Positions 9,060 through 18,038 of a stretch of 64,000 nt of DNA are shown in pieces. The stretch is from CADEEN01 sp963738425 (lineage in GTDB: Bacteria > Pseudomonadota > Gammaproteobacteria > Burkholderiales > Burkholderiaceae_C), in assembly GCA_963738425.1 (NCBI GenBank), contig CAVTWT010000025.1, positions 124,001 through 188,000 on the forward strand, given 5' to 3'. The notes under the pieces are model-generated. The model was not told the DNA's origin, searched no databases, and saw nothing but the letters and a program-made list of their open reading frames with translations. The position numbers and the translations under genes are program-made. Within the stretch, counting starts at the first letter, position 1. Every line of letters begins with the position of its first letter.

Positions 9060-9779
9060 TCACAACGGCACCTCGACCATTCGGTCACCGGTGGCAATGC
9101 CGCTGACGATCCGTCCCGATTCGGTGCGCACGCGCACCGTCTGGCCCTCGAGGCCGGGGTTCAGCGCCTGACCCTCGCCATGGATGCGCCAGCCGCTGCC
9201 ACCGGCGACGATGCGCACGTTGTCGCCGGCCGCAAACCACTGGCGGGCGCGCAGGTCGGCATCGCGCAACGTGTCGCCGGGCGACAACGGCCTGGCGAGC
9301 ATGCGGCCGATGGCCGGTTCTGCTGCCGTCAGGGCCGCCGAAGGCGATGCGGACAAATTCACGGTGCCGGGCTTCAGATCGGCTGCGCCGAGCACGGTGC
9401 CGGCGGGCAGCGCCGCTGCAGCGACGAGGCCGGGGCCGAACACATCCACCGCCACCGGCAGAAAGACATTCCAGCGCACGCCGGCATCGGCGCAGCGCAA
9501 ACCGATGCGGGCGTTGCCCCACAGCTTCATGCCCGCAGGCAGGTAGGGCTGGACGTTGGCGCAGGGCGCGAGTTTCAAGCGGGAGTCGAGCTGGCCGACG
9601 CGCACTTCGACGCGCAGGCCGGGGGCGGCTTGTTTGATGGCATCGTTGGCCAAGGACTGCACACGCTGCGAGAGCGCATCGTCGAGCACGGCGGCGCTCA
9701 CGCACAGAGGCGCGAGCGAAGACAACAACAGAAGAGCCTTGTTCACGGATTGCACTGTATTGACGCGAGTGCGTGCCAT
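9060..9779 (-). CDS. flgA: Flagellar P-ring formation chaperone FlgA
   Basis: 239 residues from MARTRVNTVQSV, the start chosen because it is followed by a signal peptide (LLLLSSLAPLCVSAA) for Sec export; the frame continues upstream to 9845 but would bury that peptide. The C-terminal SAF-type domain (about residues 115-235) shows GTVLGAADLKPG, RPLSPGDTLRDADLR and GEGQALNPGLEGQTVRVR. FlgA helps FlgI assemble the P-ring in the periplasm. It is divergent from flgB with about 70 bases between the starts. Confidence 0.9.
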   Translation of the reverse strand: MARTRVNTVQSVNKALLLLSSLAPLCVSAAVLDDALSQRVQSLANDAIKQAAPGLRVEVRVGQLDSRLKLAPCANVQPYLPAGMKLWGNARIGLRCADAGVRWNVFLPVAVDVFGPGLVAAAALPAGTVLGAADLKPGTVNLSASPSAALTAAEPAIGRMLARPLSPGDTLRDADLRARQWFAAGDNVRIVAGGSGWRIHGEGQALNPGLEGQTVRVRTESGRIVSGIATGDRMVEVPL

Positions 9780-9853
9780 GGATTCGAAAAGCACCGTCAA
9801 ACGCCGCCTTATCCGGCTCATGTTTTGCGGACAGGCTGCGAACAATGCTGTCC

Positions 9854-10264
9854 ATGATCAACCGACTCACCGACACGCTGAACTTCCAGACCGAGGCCTT
9901 GGTGCTGCGCTCGGAACGCCAGCGCCTGATCGCGAGCAACATCGCCAACGCCGACACGCCGGGCTATGTGGCCAAGGACATGGATTTCGCGAGCGCGCTG
10001 CGCCAGGCCACGGGCCAGGCGGCGACGCCGGGTCAGATGAATGCGACGGCCGCCGGCCACATCCAGCCGCTGGCAGGTGCACGCAGCGAAGCCGGCCTGC
10101 GCTACGCCACCGCCTCGCAGACCAACCTCGACAGCAACACCGTCGACATGGACCGTGAGCGGGCGAGCTTTGCCGACAACAGCGTGAAGTACGAAGCCAC
10201 GCTGCGCTTCATCAACGGCAGCGTGCGCACGATGCTCGACGCGATCAAGGGTCAGTCCAGTTAA
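9854..10264 (+). CDS. flgB: Flagellar basal-body proximal rod protein FlgB
   Basis: 136 residues from MINRLTDTLNF; an in-frame ATG nine bases earlier (9845) is an equally possible start. The N-terminal rod motif RQRLIASNIANADTPGYVAKDMDF is diagnostic for FlgB/FlgC. The C-terminal half is short and helical. First gene of the plus-strand flg operon; no convincing sigma-28 box is visible ahead of it. Confidence 0.93.
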   Translation: MINRLTDTLNFQTEALVLRSERQRLIASNIANADTPGYVAKDMDFASALRQATGQAATPGQMNATAAGHIQPLAGARSEAGLRYATASQTNLDSNTVDMDRERASFADNSVKYEATLRFINGSVRTMLDAIKGQSS

Positions 10265-10280
10265 CTAGGAGAACGCGACC

Positions 10281-10685
10281 ATGTCGATGTTCCAGGTCTT
10301 CAATATTTCCGGCAGCGCGGTCTCAGCGCAAAGCCAACGCTTGAACGTCGTGGCGAGCAACCTCGCCAATGCCGACACCGTGGCCGGACCCGACGGCAGT
10401 GCCTACAAGGCGCGGCAGGTCGTGTTCCAGACCGAGATGATGGGCGCGGTGGGCGCCGCCGGCGTGAAGGTCAGCACCATCAGCGAGTCCGACGCTGTGG
10501 GTCGCCGGGTGCATGACCCGAAACACCCGTCGGCCGATGCCGAGGGCTACGTCACCTACTCCAACGTCAACGCGGTCGAGGAGATGGTCAACATGATCTC
10601 GGCCTCGCGTTCGTACCAGAACAACGTCGAGGTCATGAACACCGCCAAGACGCTGTTGCAGAAAACGCTGCAGCTCGGAAGCTGA
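10281..10685 (+). CDS. flgC: Flagellar basal-body rod protein FlgC
   Basis: 134 residues. N-terminal motif SQRLNVVASNLANADTVAGPDG and the C-terminal signature YVTYSNVNAVEEMVNMISASRSYQNNVEVMN identify FlgC, a proximal rod subunit exported by the flagellar type III system. TAGGAGA precedes the start by ten bases. It follows flgB by 16 bp; a dispersed repeat separates it from flgD. Confidence 0.95.
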   Translation: MSMFQVFNISGSAVSAQSQRLNVVASNLANADTVAGPDGSAYKARQVVFQTEMMGAVGAAGVKVSTISESDAVGRRVHDPKHPSADAEGYVTYSNVNAVEEMVNMISASRSYQNNVEVMNTAKTLLQKTLQLGS

Positions 10686-10689
10686 TATG

Positions 10690-10763
10690 TACAGACCCCT
10701 AACTCACTTCGTTCGCGTCCCCCAAGGGGAGCGTCAGCACCTTCGGACGGCCGGGCGGTACTG
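10690..10763 (+). repeat. Dispersed intergenic repeat, copy 1 (flgC-flgD)
   Basis: A roughly 70-bp element with the modules CTCACTTCGTTCGCG, a self-complementary CCCCCAAGGGG, GCGTCAGC and CCTTCGGACGGCCGGGCGG. The same order recurs at 21697-21770 and, on the minus strand, at 63071-63140, with a diverged copy near 36600. It fills the whole gap between two flagellar genes. Possible roles are a transcript-stabilising hairpin or a neutral intergenic repeat. Confidence 0.75.
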
Positions 10764-10765
10764 AC

Positions 10766-11422
10766 ATGGCCACCAACGTCGATCTCACCTACCTGAACAA
10801 AACCACGTCCGGCAGTAGCACCGTCGCGACGAAGAACCAGGCCGGCGCCGAAGACCGCTTCCTGAAGCTCCTGGTCGCGCAGATGCAGAACCAGGACCCA
10901 CTGAACCCGATGGACAACGCGCAGGTGACGAGCCAGATGGCGCAGATCCAGTCCGTCAACGGCATCGAGAAACTGAACCGCAGCGTCGAAGGCCTGGGCT
11001 CGCAGTTCGCGCAGATGAGCGCGCTGCAGGGCGCCAGCCTGGTCGGCCGCGATGTCGTCGTGCCCGGCAACCGCCTGGTCGCCAACGACCAGGACCTGAT
11101 GCAGGGCGGCTTCGAGCTGAACGGTCCGGCCGACAGTGTGAAGATCGAAATCCTGAATGCCGGCGGTCGTGTCATCGACACGATCGACCTGTCGGCGCAA
11201 TCTTCGGGCCGTCACGGGTTCGAGTGGACTCCGCCAGCCGGTGTCGATGCCGCCACCGGCGACAGCTTCCGCGTCGTCGCCAAGAACGGCGCCGCCAGCG
11301 TCGGCTTCACACCGCTGATGCGCGACCGCGTCGATGCGGTGATCGCCGGCGGCGACACGCTGACCTTGGAGCTGCGCAACAGCGGCAGCGTCCCCTACGA
11401 CCAGATCCGCGCCTTCAACTAA
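10766..11422 (+). CDS. flgD: Flagellar hook capping protein FlgD
   Basis: 218 residues. The FlgD signature is clear: EDRFLKLLVAQMQNQDPLNP at 32-51 and NAQVTSQMAQIQSVNGIEKLN following. The central part (ASLVGRDVVVPGN) leads into Tudor/FlgD-Ig-like domains with GRVIDTIDLSAQ and a GRHGFEWT turn. It caps the growing hook and is discarded when FlgK arrives. The start abuts the dispersed repeat, leaving no good ribosome site, so translation may depend on the repeat hairpin context. Confidence 0.94.
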   Translation: MATNVDLTYLNKTTSGSSTVATKNQAGAEDRFLKLLVAQMQNQDPLNPMDNAQVTSQMAQIQSVNGIEKLNRSVEGLGSQFAQMSALQGASLVGRDVVVPGNRLVANDQDLMQGGFELNGPADSVKIEILNAGGRVIDTIDLSAQSSGRHGFEWTPPAGVDAATGDSFRVVAKNGAASVGFTPLMRDRVDAVIAGGDTLTLELRNSGSVPYDQIRAFN

Positions 11423-11432
11423 AGGAACCCCC

Positions 11433-12695
11433 ATGAGCTTCCAGCAAGGCCTGTCGGGCCTCAACGCGACGAGCAAGAACCTCGAAGTCATCGGCAACAA
11501 CGTCGCCAATGCCAACACCTTCGGCGCCAAGGCCTCGCGTGCCGAGTTCGCCGACATGTATGCCAATGCGCTCAACGGCGCCGGCACGACGCCGGTGGGC
11601 ATTGGCGTGCAGTTGCAGTCGGTGTCGCAGCAGTTCACGCAAGGCAACATCTCGGCCACGCAGAACCCGATGGATCTGGCGATCAACGGCGGTGGTTTCT
11701 TTCAGGTCACCGACGGCGCCAACCCGGCGCTGTACTCGCGCAACGGCCAGTTCAAGGTCGATCGTGACGGCTACGTCGTCAACAACGACGGCCTGCGCCT
11801 GGTCGGCTACCCGGCCGACCCCACCGGCGTCATCCTGCCCGGCAACTCTGCCGCCTTGCGCCTGCCCACCGCGGGCATCGAGCCGCAATCGACGACCGAG
11901 ATCGAGATGGAGATGAACCTCGATTCGCGCTCGGCCACCACCGCGCCGACGGTCGGCCCGGCGATCGACTTCACCGATCCGACGACCTACAACAGCGCGA
12001 CTTCGATGACCGTCTACGACGTGCTCGGCCAGGACGTGGCGTTGACCTACTACTTCCAGAAAAGCGGCACCGACACCTGGAACGTCTTCGTCACCGCCAA
12101 CGGCACCCCGATCAACGGCACCGCGGCAGCGCCGCTGGCCAGCACCACGATCACCTTCCCGGCCACCGGCGGCGCGCCGACCGCACCGATCGGGCCGGTG
12201 TCGATCGACATCCCGGCCACGACCAATGTCAACGGCGCCCAGACGCGAGCGATCCTGGGTGTGCAGCTCGACGTCGATGGCGCGCGCCAGTTCGGCACGC
12301 CGTTCGGCGTCACCAACCTGTCGCAGGACGGCTATGCACCGGGCCAGCTGACCAGTGTGGCGGTCGAATCCAACGGCATCCTGATGGCGCGCTACAGCAA
12401 CGGCCAGAACCGGCCCGCCGGGCAGATCGAGCTGGCAACGTTCCGCAACCCGCAGGGCCTGCAGCCGCTCGGTGGCAACGCCTGGGCGCGCAGCTTCACC
12501 TCGGGCGACCCGGTGATCGGCGTGCCCGGCGAAGGAAATCTCGGCGTGTTGCAAAGCGGCGCGCTCGAAGAGAGCAACGTCGACCTGACCGCCGAGTTGG
12601 TCAACATGATGACCGCGCAGCGCATCTACCAGGCCAACGCGCAGACGATCAAGACGCAGGACCAGGTGCTGCAGACGCTGGTTCAACTTCGCTAG
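11433..12695 (+). CDS. flgE: Flagellar hook protein FlgE
   Basis: 420 residues. N-terminal D0 helix MSFQQGLSGLNATSKNLEVI with GNNVANANTFG; FFQVTDGANPALYSRNGQFKVD beta-strands; and C-terminal D0 LEESNVDLTAELVNMMTAQR with IYQANAQTIKTQDQVLQTLV. It polymerises into the hook that joins rod and filament. AAAGGA lies seven bases before the start. Ten bases after flgD and 16 before flgF. Length is near the enterobacterial form. Confidence 0.95.
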   Translation: MSFQQGLSGLNATSKNLEVIGNNVANANTFGAKASRAEFADMYANALNGAGTTPVGIGVQLQSVSQQFTQGNISATQNPMDLAINGGGFFQVTDGANPALYSRNGQFKVDRDGYVVNNDGLRLVGYPADPTGVILPGNSAALRLPTAGIEPQSTTEIEMEMNLDSRSATTAPTVGPAIDFTDPTTYNSATSMTVYDVLGQDVALTYYFQKSGTDTWNVFVTANGTPINGTAAAPLASTTITFPATGGAPTAPIGPVSIDIPATTNVNGAQTRAILGVQLDVDGARQFGTPFGVTNLSQDGYAPGQLTSVAVESNGILMARYSNGQNRPAGQIELATFRNPQGLQPLGGNAWARSFTSGDPVIGVPGEGNLGVLQSGALEESNVDLTAELVNMMTAQRIYQANAQTIKTQDQVLQTLVQLR

Positions 12696-12711
12696 TCACT
12701 AGGACGCCGCC

Positions 12712-13449
12712 ATGGACCGCATGATTTACCTGAGCATGTCCGGCGCCAAGGCGGCGATGCAGCGCCAGGAGGTGCTGGCCAACAACCTGGCCAACGTCTC
12801 GACCAACGGCTTTCGCGCCGAGCTCGCCGCGTTCCGCGCGGTGCCGGTGCAGGGCAGCGGCGCCAGCACGCGTGTGTATGCGCTGGAGTCCACCGTCGGC
12901 GCCAGCCACGAGCCGGGCACGGTCACGCCCACCGGCCGACCGCTCGACGTGGCGATGAAGGGCAACGCGTGGCTCACCGTGCAGGGCCTCGACGGCACCG
13001 AGGCCTACACACGCGCCGGTGCGCTCGACGTCGATGCGCAGGGTCAACTCATCACCAAGAACGGCCTGCCCGCGCTCGGCGACGGCGGGCCGATCAACGT
13101 GCCGCCCAACAGCGACGTCAGCATCGCCGGTGACGGCACCGTGAGCGCGAAGGGGGCCAATGGCCGCCAGACGACGATCGGCCGTCTGAAACTCGTCACC
13201 CCCGAGACTCCGGCCGCACTGACGCGCGGCGCCGACGGCCTGTTCCGCGCCGGCGAGGGCGACCTGCAACGCGATGCCAACGCACGATTGCAAGATGGAG
13301 CGCTCGAAGGCAGCAATGTCAGCGCCGTCGAGACGATGATCTCGATGATTTCTGCCGCACGCCAGTTCGAACACCAGATGAAGCTGCTGCAAACCGCCGA
13401 GCGGCAAGAGCAGACGGCGGCGAAGTTGTTGTCACCGAACGGGATGTAG
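12712..13449 (+). CDS. flgF: Flagellar basal-body rod protein FlgF
   Basis: 245 residues. MDRMIYLSMSGAKAAMQRQE with ANNLANVSTNGFRAELAAFR, central AYTRAGALDVDAQGQLITKNG, and C-terminal ALEGSNVSAVETMISMISAAR with QFEHQMKLL identify this distal rod family member. FlgF and FlgG are normally consecutive genes; here flgG is 4.8 kb away. The 3' end overlaps the convergent histidine kinase gene by 18 bp, so the flg message would have to end in or run through antisense sequence. Confidence 0.94.
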   Translation: MDRMIYLSMSGAKAAMQRQEVLANNLANVSTNGFRAELAAFRAVPVQGSGASTRVYALESTVGASHEPGTVTPTGRPLDVAMKGNAWLTVQGLDGTEAYTRAGALDVDAQGQLITKNGLPALGDGGPINVPPNSDVSIAGDGTVSAKGANGRQTTIGRLKLVTPETPAALTRGADGLFRAGEGDLQRDANARLQDGALEGSNVSAVETMISMISAARQFEHQMKLLQTAERQEQTAAKLLSPNGM

Positions 13450-14880
13450 CCGTTGCGGCGGCGGCGCGCTGTCTGCGTGCCCGGCCGTCTCTTCTTGCGC
13501 TTGCAGCCACCAGGGGCCGGCTGGCCGCAGGTGCACCGCCGCTTCGAAGCCATGCGATCGTCCGGGGGGTGGCGACGACAGCGTCAACCGGCCACCATGC
13601 CTTTCGACGATCGTCGCCACGATCGACAGCCCGAGCCCGAAGCCTGCCGCATCGCGCGAGTGCTTGACGTGACGTTGGCGAATGTGCGCCAAGGCCTCGG
13701 GCGCGACGCCAGGCCCGGCATCACGCACGATCACCGTGGCCGGGGCTTCGACGACGATTTCGATAGCGCCTGCGGTGCAATGCCGCACGGCGTTTTCGAT
13801 CAGGTTGCGCAACACGATGGCCAGGGTATCGAAGTCGCCGCGCGCCATCGCGTCTTCGTTGGCGGCAAGCTGCAGGTTCAGATGCAGGCGTTCGCGCATG
13901 TCGCTCAGCGCCCAAAACTCTTCAGCCAGCGCCGCCGCAAGGTCCCCCAGATCAACCGGCTCGCTGGTGAGCACGGCGCCCGATTCGGCGCGCGAGAGCT
14001 GCAGCAGCTTCTCTGAACGGCGGTTCAGCGTCAGCAGCGAGGCCAGAGCCTGCCCGGCCTGGTCGTGCGCGCGCGGCACGAGGGGCATGCTGAGCAGTGC
14101 GTGCATGCGCAGCAGCGCAGCGGCCAGCGGCGTGCGCAACTCGTGCGCGGCGTTGGCCGCCAGCGCCCGCTCGACGTTGAGCGCGTCGGTCAGGCGCTGC
14201 AGCAGATGGTTGGTGCTGCTGGTGATGATCTCGAACTCTATCGGCTGTGGCGCCGTCGCGATCGGGCTCAAGTCCTGCCCGCCGCGCTGCTGGATTTCAC
14301 CTGCGAGCTTTTGCAGGGGCCTGAGAGCGCGGCGCGTCACGCTGCGGATCAGCAGGCCCAACAGCGGCAGGGCGCCCAGCATCGGCATCGCCAGCCACAT
14401 CACCGTGTGCAGCACCGCTTCCGTGCGGTGCGCGGTCTCTTCGGCGACGTGGATGTAGATCGGGCGATCGGCGTGCCGGTAGGTGTAGATGCGCCAGCCG
14501 GGATGATCCGCGAAACCCACCACCCGCTGCACCGGCAACGGTTGCTGCGGAGCATCCTTCGAGCGCAGCAGCAACTGCCCCGACTCGCCGACCACCTGGT
14601 AGATCACGTGGTCGTCTTCGTAGGCCGAGTCGCCGTGCGCCACCAGCTCGGGCCAGTGGCGGGCGCGCGTGCTGTCGGCGACGCCGCGCGGTTCGATGTC
14701 GTGCAGCGCCAGGTCCATCAGCCGGTGCGCGGTGTCGATGAGCGTGCCGTCCATGGCCTCGCTCATCTCCGAGCGGGCTTGCCAGGCACTGCCGGCGGCC
14801 ATCAGCATCCAGACGCCACCGATCGCCACGACCAGGGTGCGCGTCAGCTGCGAAGACAGGCTGCGCCGCCGACGGATCAT
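13432..14880 (-). CDS. Sensor histidine kinase, QseC/PmrB type
   Basis: 482 residues from MIRRRRSLSSQLTR. A membrane helix lies near 13-32, a periplasmic sensor region near 33-155, and a second helix near 157-178. A HAMP-like linker follows, then the H-box AANAAHELRTPLAAAL with phospho-acceptor His246, the N-box LIENAVRH, and the G-box DAGPGVAP with GFGLGLSIV. The kinase starts with ATGA on the stop of its response regulator. The neighbouring PepSY and cytochrome b genes are divergent, a common arrangement for QseBC-like systems and a likely target. The sensed signal is not visible. Confidence 0.9.
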   Translation of the reverse strand: MIRRRRSLSSQLTRTLVVAIGGVWMLMAAGSAWQARSEMSEAMDGTLIDTAHRLMDLALHDIEPRGVADSTRARHWPELVAHGDSAYEDDHVIYQVVGESGQLLLRSKDAPQQPLPVQRVVGFADHPGWRIYTYRHADRPIYIHVAEETAHRTEAVLHTVMWLAMPMLGALPLLGLLIRSVTRRALRPLQKLAGEIQQRGGQDLSPIATAPQPIEFEIITSSTNHLLQRLTDALNVERALAANAAHELRTPLAAALLRMHALLSMPLVPRAHDQAGQALASLLTLNRRSEKLLQLSRAESGAVLTSEPVDLGDLAAALAEEFWALSDMRERLHLNLQLAANEDAMARGDFDTLAIVLRNLIENAVRHCTAGAIEIVVEAPATVIVRDAGPGVAPEALAHIRQRHVKHSRDAAGFGLGLSIVATIVERHGGRLTLSSPPPGRSHGFEAAVHLRPAGPWWLQAQEETAGHADSAPPPQRLHPVR

Positions 14881-15542
14881 CCCTTGCCTCCGGCCAGCCG
14901 GTAGCCCAGGCCACGCACGGTCTGGATGCTGTCGGGCCCAAGCTTGCGCCGCAGGTTGCAGATGAAGACCTCGAGCGTGTTGCTCGTGGCCTCGTCGGCG
15001 ATCCCGTACAGGGCCTTCTGCAACGACTCCCTGAGCTGGATGCGGTCCAGCCGCGTCGCCAAGACGCGCAGCAGGCTCCATTCCTTCGCGGTGAGCAGGA
15101 TCGGGTCACCATTGCGCGTCACGGTCAGGCCGGCCAGGTCGATCGCCAGCGAGCCGACCTTCACCAGCGCGCTCGTGCCCCCATTGCGGCAACGCTCGAC
15201 GGCGCGCAGCCGGGCCATCAGTTCGTCAGGATCGAAGGGTTTGACCAGGTAGTCGTCGGCGCCTGCGTCGAGCCCGCGGATGCGGTCGCTGACGTGATCG
15301 CGAGCCGTGAGCACGATGACAGAAGCCGCCGCGGACCGATCGCGCACCGCGCGGATCAGCGACAAGCCATCGCCGTCGGGTAGGTGCAGATCGAGCAGCA
15401 CGACGTCCCACAGCGTTGTTGCTACCGCGGCCTGCGCCTGCCGCAGCGACGCGGCGCGTTCGACGGCGAAGCCCTTGACGCCGAGATACGAGGCCATCGC
15501 ATCGCCAAGCGCAACGTCGTCCTCCACCAGCAGCACGTTCAT
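14877..15542 (-). CDS. OmpR-family response regulator, QseB/PmrA type
   Basis: 221 residues. Receiver domain with acidic pair Asp8/Asp9, phospho-acceptor Asp51 (LLDLHLPDGDG), Thr79 and Lys101 (LVKPFDPDEL). The C-terminal winged-helix DNA-binding domain shows LTAKEWSLLRVL and NTLEVFICNLRRKLG with RGLGYRLAGG at the end. It is upstream of, and overlaps, the kinase gene. It is divergent from the PepSY gene across a 214-bp intergenic region that probably holds the shared control sites. Confidence 0.93.
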   Translation of the reverse strand: MNVLLVEDDVALGDAMASYLGVKGFAVERAASLRQAQAAVATTLWDVVLLDLHLPDGDGLSLIRAVRDRSAAASVIVLTARDHVSDRIRGLDAGADDYLVKPFDPDELMARLRAVERCRNGGTSALVKVGSLAIDLAGLTVTRNGDPILLTAKEWSLLRVLATRLDRIQLRESLQKALYGIADEATSNTLEVFICNLRRKLGPDSIQTVRGLGYRLAGGKG

Positions 15543-15756
15543 CGCCGTCCTTCAGAGCCTCAGAACCGCGGAATGTGACGGCCGCGCCTGAAGCGATCCT
15601 TAACCCCGCGTCGCGCCATCGATCGGCGGCGCGTCAACTCGCAAGCGATGCGACGCTTTGTATTCGGGGCCTGCGTTTTCAGCTTGACTTCATCGGCCTG
15701 CACTTCAATTCATGCACCAGCAACCGCTGGCCATCAATTGAAAGGGATAACACACC

Positions 15757-16017
15757 ATGACGACTGCACGCATCCTTGCCACTCTTCTGCTCGCTTCTTC
15801 CACGGTCTCCATGGCCGGACCCAACTGCGCAGCGCCGCAGGACAAGTGGATGAACGAAGCCGACTTCAAGAAGGGGCTCGAAGACAAGGGCTACCAGATC
15901 AAGACCTTCAAGGTCAGCAAGGGCCAGTGCTACGAGATCTACGGCTTCGACAAGTCGGGCAAGAAGGTCGAGATCTATTTCGATCCGGTCACGGCCGCAG
16001 TTCTCGAAACCAAGTAA
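15757..16017 (+). CDS. Exported PepSY-domain protein
   Basis: 86 residues. A Sec signal peptide (MTTARILATLLLASSTVSMA) is followed by a small PepSY-like domain (WMNEADFKKGLEDKGYQIK, CYEIYGFDKSGKKVEIYFDP, ending AVLETK). GAAAGGGAT lies about nine bases before the start. Small periplasmic PepSY proteins next to a cytochrome b and a QseBC-like system are common in Betaproteobacteria; the function is not established. The cytochrome gene follows within 15 bp, implying co-transcription. Confidence 0.82.
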   Translation: MTTARILATLLLASSTVSMAGPNCAAPQDKWMNEADFKKGLEDKGYQIKTFKVSKGQCYEIYGFDKSGKKVEIYFDPVTAAVLETK

Positions 16018-16032
16018 GGGCCTGTGCTCGCG

Positions 16033-16578
16033 ATGCCGATGAAAGCCTCCTCACCTTCGCTTGAAGCGATCCCCGTGTGGGACCGCTTCATCCGCCTGTT
16101 TCACTGGACCTTGGTGTCCTGCGTGGTCATCGACTACACCGTGCTCGACGATGGCGACGACTTGCACCAGTGGCTGGGCTATCTGGCCGCGGCGCTCGTG
16201 GTGATCAGGGTCGTCTGGGGCTTCATCGGCACGCCTCACGCGCGGTTCTCGGACTTCTTCCCGACCCCGACGCGGATTCGGCAGCACGTCAAAGGCATGT
16301 TGTCAGGCTCAACCGAGCGCCATGACGGCCACAACCCCTTGGGCGCGCTGATGATCCTGGCGCTGATGATCCAGGTGCTGGCGGTCTGCCTCACCGGCTG
16401 GATGCAGTCGCTCGATGCTTTCTGGGGCGAAGAGTGGCTCCAGGAGCTGCACGAGCACGCGGCGAATCTGCTCATCGCCCTGGCCTCGCTGCACGCCCTG
16501 GCCGCGATCGTCATGGGGCGGCTGGAGCGCACGCACCTGATCCGGGCGATGTTCACCGGCGTCAAGGAGCGCTGGTAG
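16033..16578 (+). CDS. Cytochrome b561-like (b/b6 domain) membrane protein
   Basis: About 181 residues with four hydrophobic helices (about 20-40, 50-70, 100-122, 145-165). Histidines in RLFHW, DDLHQWLGYLA, HDGHNP and LHEHAANLL and LHALAA are positioned as in di-haem cytochrome b561-type proteins. It likely passes electrons across the inner membrane, with the PepSY protein as periplasmic partner. The start is uncertain: GTG 16024, ATG 16033 and ATG 16039 are in frame; GTAAGGG at 16014-16020 best fits 16033. Confidence 0.83.
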   Translation: MPMKASSPSLEAIPVWDRFIRLFHWTLVSCVVIDYTVLDDGDDLHQWLGYLAAALVVIRVVWGFIGTPHARFSDFFPTPTRIRQHVKGMLSGSTERHDGHNPLGALMILALMIQVLAVCLTGWMQSLDAFWGEEWLQELHEHAANLLIALASLHALAAIVMGRLERTHLIRAMFTGVKERW

Positions 16579-16599
16579 GTCTGCTGGGACGGGTGGCGT

Positions 16600-16839
16600 T
16601 CACGCCGCCTCGATGCGCACCAGCTTCATGCGGCCGGACGCGCCACTCTTGATCGTCACCGCTGACTTGCGGCAAGCAAAGTGCTTCGCCACCAGCACGA
16701 TCAGTTCCTCGTTCGCCTTGCCATCCACTGGAGGCGACTTGAGTTGCGCCAGCCAGGTGCCGTCTGCCGCCTGCTCCAGCGTGCTGGCGCGGGCGTTGGG
16801 CTTGACCTTGACCTGAATCATGACGGGCTGGGCTGGCAT
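16600..16839 (-). CDS. DUF167 (YggU-like) family protein
   Basis: 79 residues. VKPNARASTLE, PPVDGKANEELIVLVAKHF and VTIKSGASGRMKLVRI are the DUF167/YggU signature. The fold is a small alpha/beta domain found in all kingdoms; the role is unknown. It is convergent with the cytochrome b gene, with 21 bp between the stops, and is transcribed alone. Confidence 0.88.
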   Translation of the reverse strand: MPAQPVMIQVKVKPNARASTLEQAADGTWLAQLKSPPVDGKANEELIVLVAKHFACRKSAVTIKSGASGRMKLVRIEAA

Positions 16840-16885
16840 CGAAGGGTGGGCGCTTCGTCATCGGGGTCACGCGGACGATGGCCCG

Positions 16886-16918
16886 CAAGAAAAAGAGCCG
16901 GCAGAGCCGGCCCTTGTC
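16886..16918 (-). terminator. Rho-independent terminator after the Tat lipoprotein gene
   Basis: On the minus strand AAGGGCCGGC, loop TCT and GCCGGCTCTT form a ten-pair stem (one G-T pair), followed by TTTTCTTG. It begins some 35 bases after the stop of the 16952-18038 gene and reads in its direction. Confidence 0.75.
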
Positions 16919-16951
16919 TTCTGCGGCGCGGCGTTGCCACCACGCGCCAAC

Positions 16952-18038
16952 TCAGCACACCACTGCATGCGCGATCAGCCAGACGCCGTCGCCGTTGCTG
17001 TCGGCGACGTCCACGGTGACGCTGTGCGTCGTGGCCGGCGTGGCGAACGAGGCCGTGTTGCCGAACTGGCCGGGAGCGATCGTTGTCGGCTTCAAGTCGC
17101 CGGCGTACAGGTGGGCCTCGGTCATCTTCGCGCCCGGCGCCATGGCATAGGTGGCGGTGACCTGGCTGCCGGTGTAGTTGACCGTCAGCGTGCCGACGCG
17201 TGTGCCCACGCCGATGTTGTTCAGGCCCGCGCCGGCGTAGATCGGGTAGGTGCTGGTGCCGGCGGCCGTGAGGTTGATCGCCCAGCCCCAGCGGTTGCGG
17301 GTCAGGCCGAGCGTGGGCAGGCCTTCGGGGTTGGCCCGGGCATCGGTGGTGAAGACATGGCCGCCCTTGGCAAAGGCGGTTTCGCAGCCGGCGAGCACCA
17401 CCGGCGTGTCCGAGCAGCAGAGCTCGTACTGGGCGTAGGTGTAGGCCGTGCCGACGCCGTTGGGGGCGAGGTTGCCGCGCACCGTGCCGGTGGCGCAGGT
17501 GGTGCTGATCTGGCCGACGACGTGCATCTTCACCGGCGTGCTGGTGCACGACAGGCTGGCGCTCGACACACCCAGCGCGGCCAGCGGGATCACGAACTCG
17601 TGAGCGACCACGCTGCCGGTGGCGACTGTGCTGCCACGGGAAGTCGGCGAAGCGGGGCGCGCCACTGCCGTCAACCGGCATCAGCGCCAGGTCGGTGCCG
17701 AGCCACAGTTTCATGTCACGCAGCGGGCAATTGGCGTTGTCGGCCGAATAGACGAACAGCGAGACGTTGGTGCCGTCGTTGATGAAATCGATGTAGCCCA
17801 CGGTAGCGCCGGCCGCATCGACGACCGTGCCGGCCTTCGATGCGCAATTGCCGATGGTGCGGGTCAGTGCACTCTCGCGGCCGGCAGCGCTGGCATCTGC
17901 TTCGCCGCCGCCGCACGCGGCCAGCAGGCCCGCACCCACCGTGGCCGTGCCGAAGCCGGCCGCCAGGCGCAGGAACGAGCGGCGGTCGTTGGCCGAAGCC
18001 GGGCTGCCGGACTCGTTGTTGCCGTGCATTTTTCTCAT
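16952..18038 (-). CDS. Tat-exported lipoprotein of unknown function (one frameshift near 17640)
   Basis: About 361 residues after joining two frames. The N-terminus has a twin-arginine motif, NDRRSFLRLAAGFG, and ends in LLAACGGG, a lipobox, so the protein is probably Tat-exported and lipidated. After the shift near 17640 (DFP / GSTVATG) the protein is rich in Thr, Ala, Gly and Val, with paired cysteines (ELCCSDT, SLSCTST, TTCATG), consistent with a beta-rich extracytoplasmic domain. The 1087 bases are one more than a multiple of three, implying one inserted base. I do not recognise the family. It is the last gene of the block that splits the flg operon. Confidence 0.6.

Noticed and set aside
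9780..9853. Sigma-28 promoter in the flgA-flgB gap
   Set aside because: GCCGGATAA is seen on the minus strand and TCAAACG on the plus strand, but neither has a partner box at correct spacing.
11415..12686. Minus-strand open frame of 423 codons opposite flgE
   Set aside because: Exact shadow of flgE, His/Arg-rich.
15543..15756. QseB/PmrA box in the qseB-pepSY gap
   Set aside because: Only a single CTTAA half-site (near 15599) is visible; a direct repeat with the expected spacing is missing.
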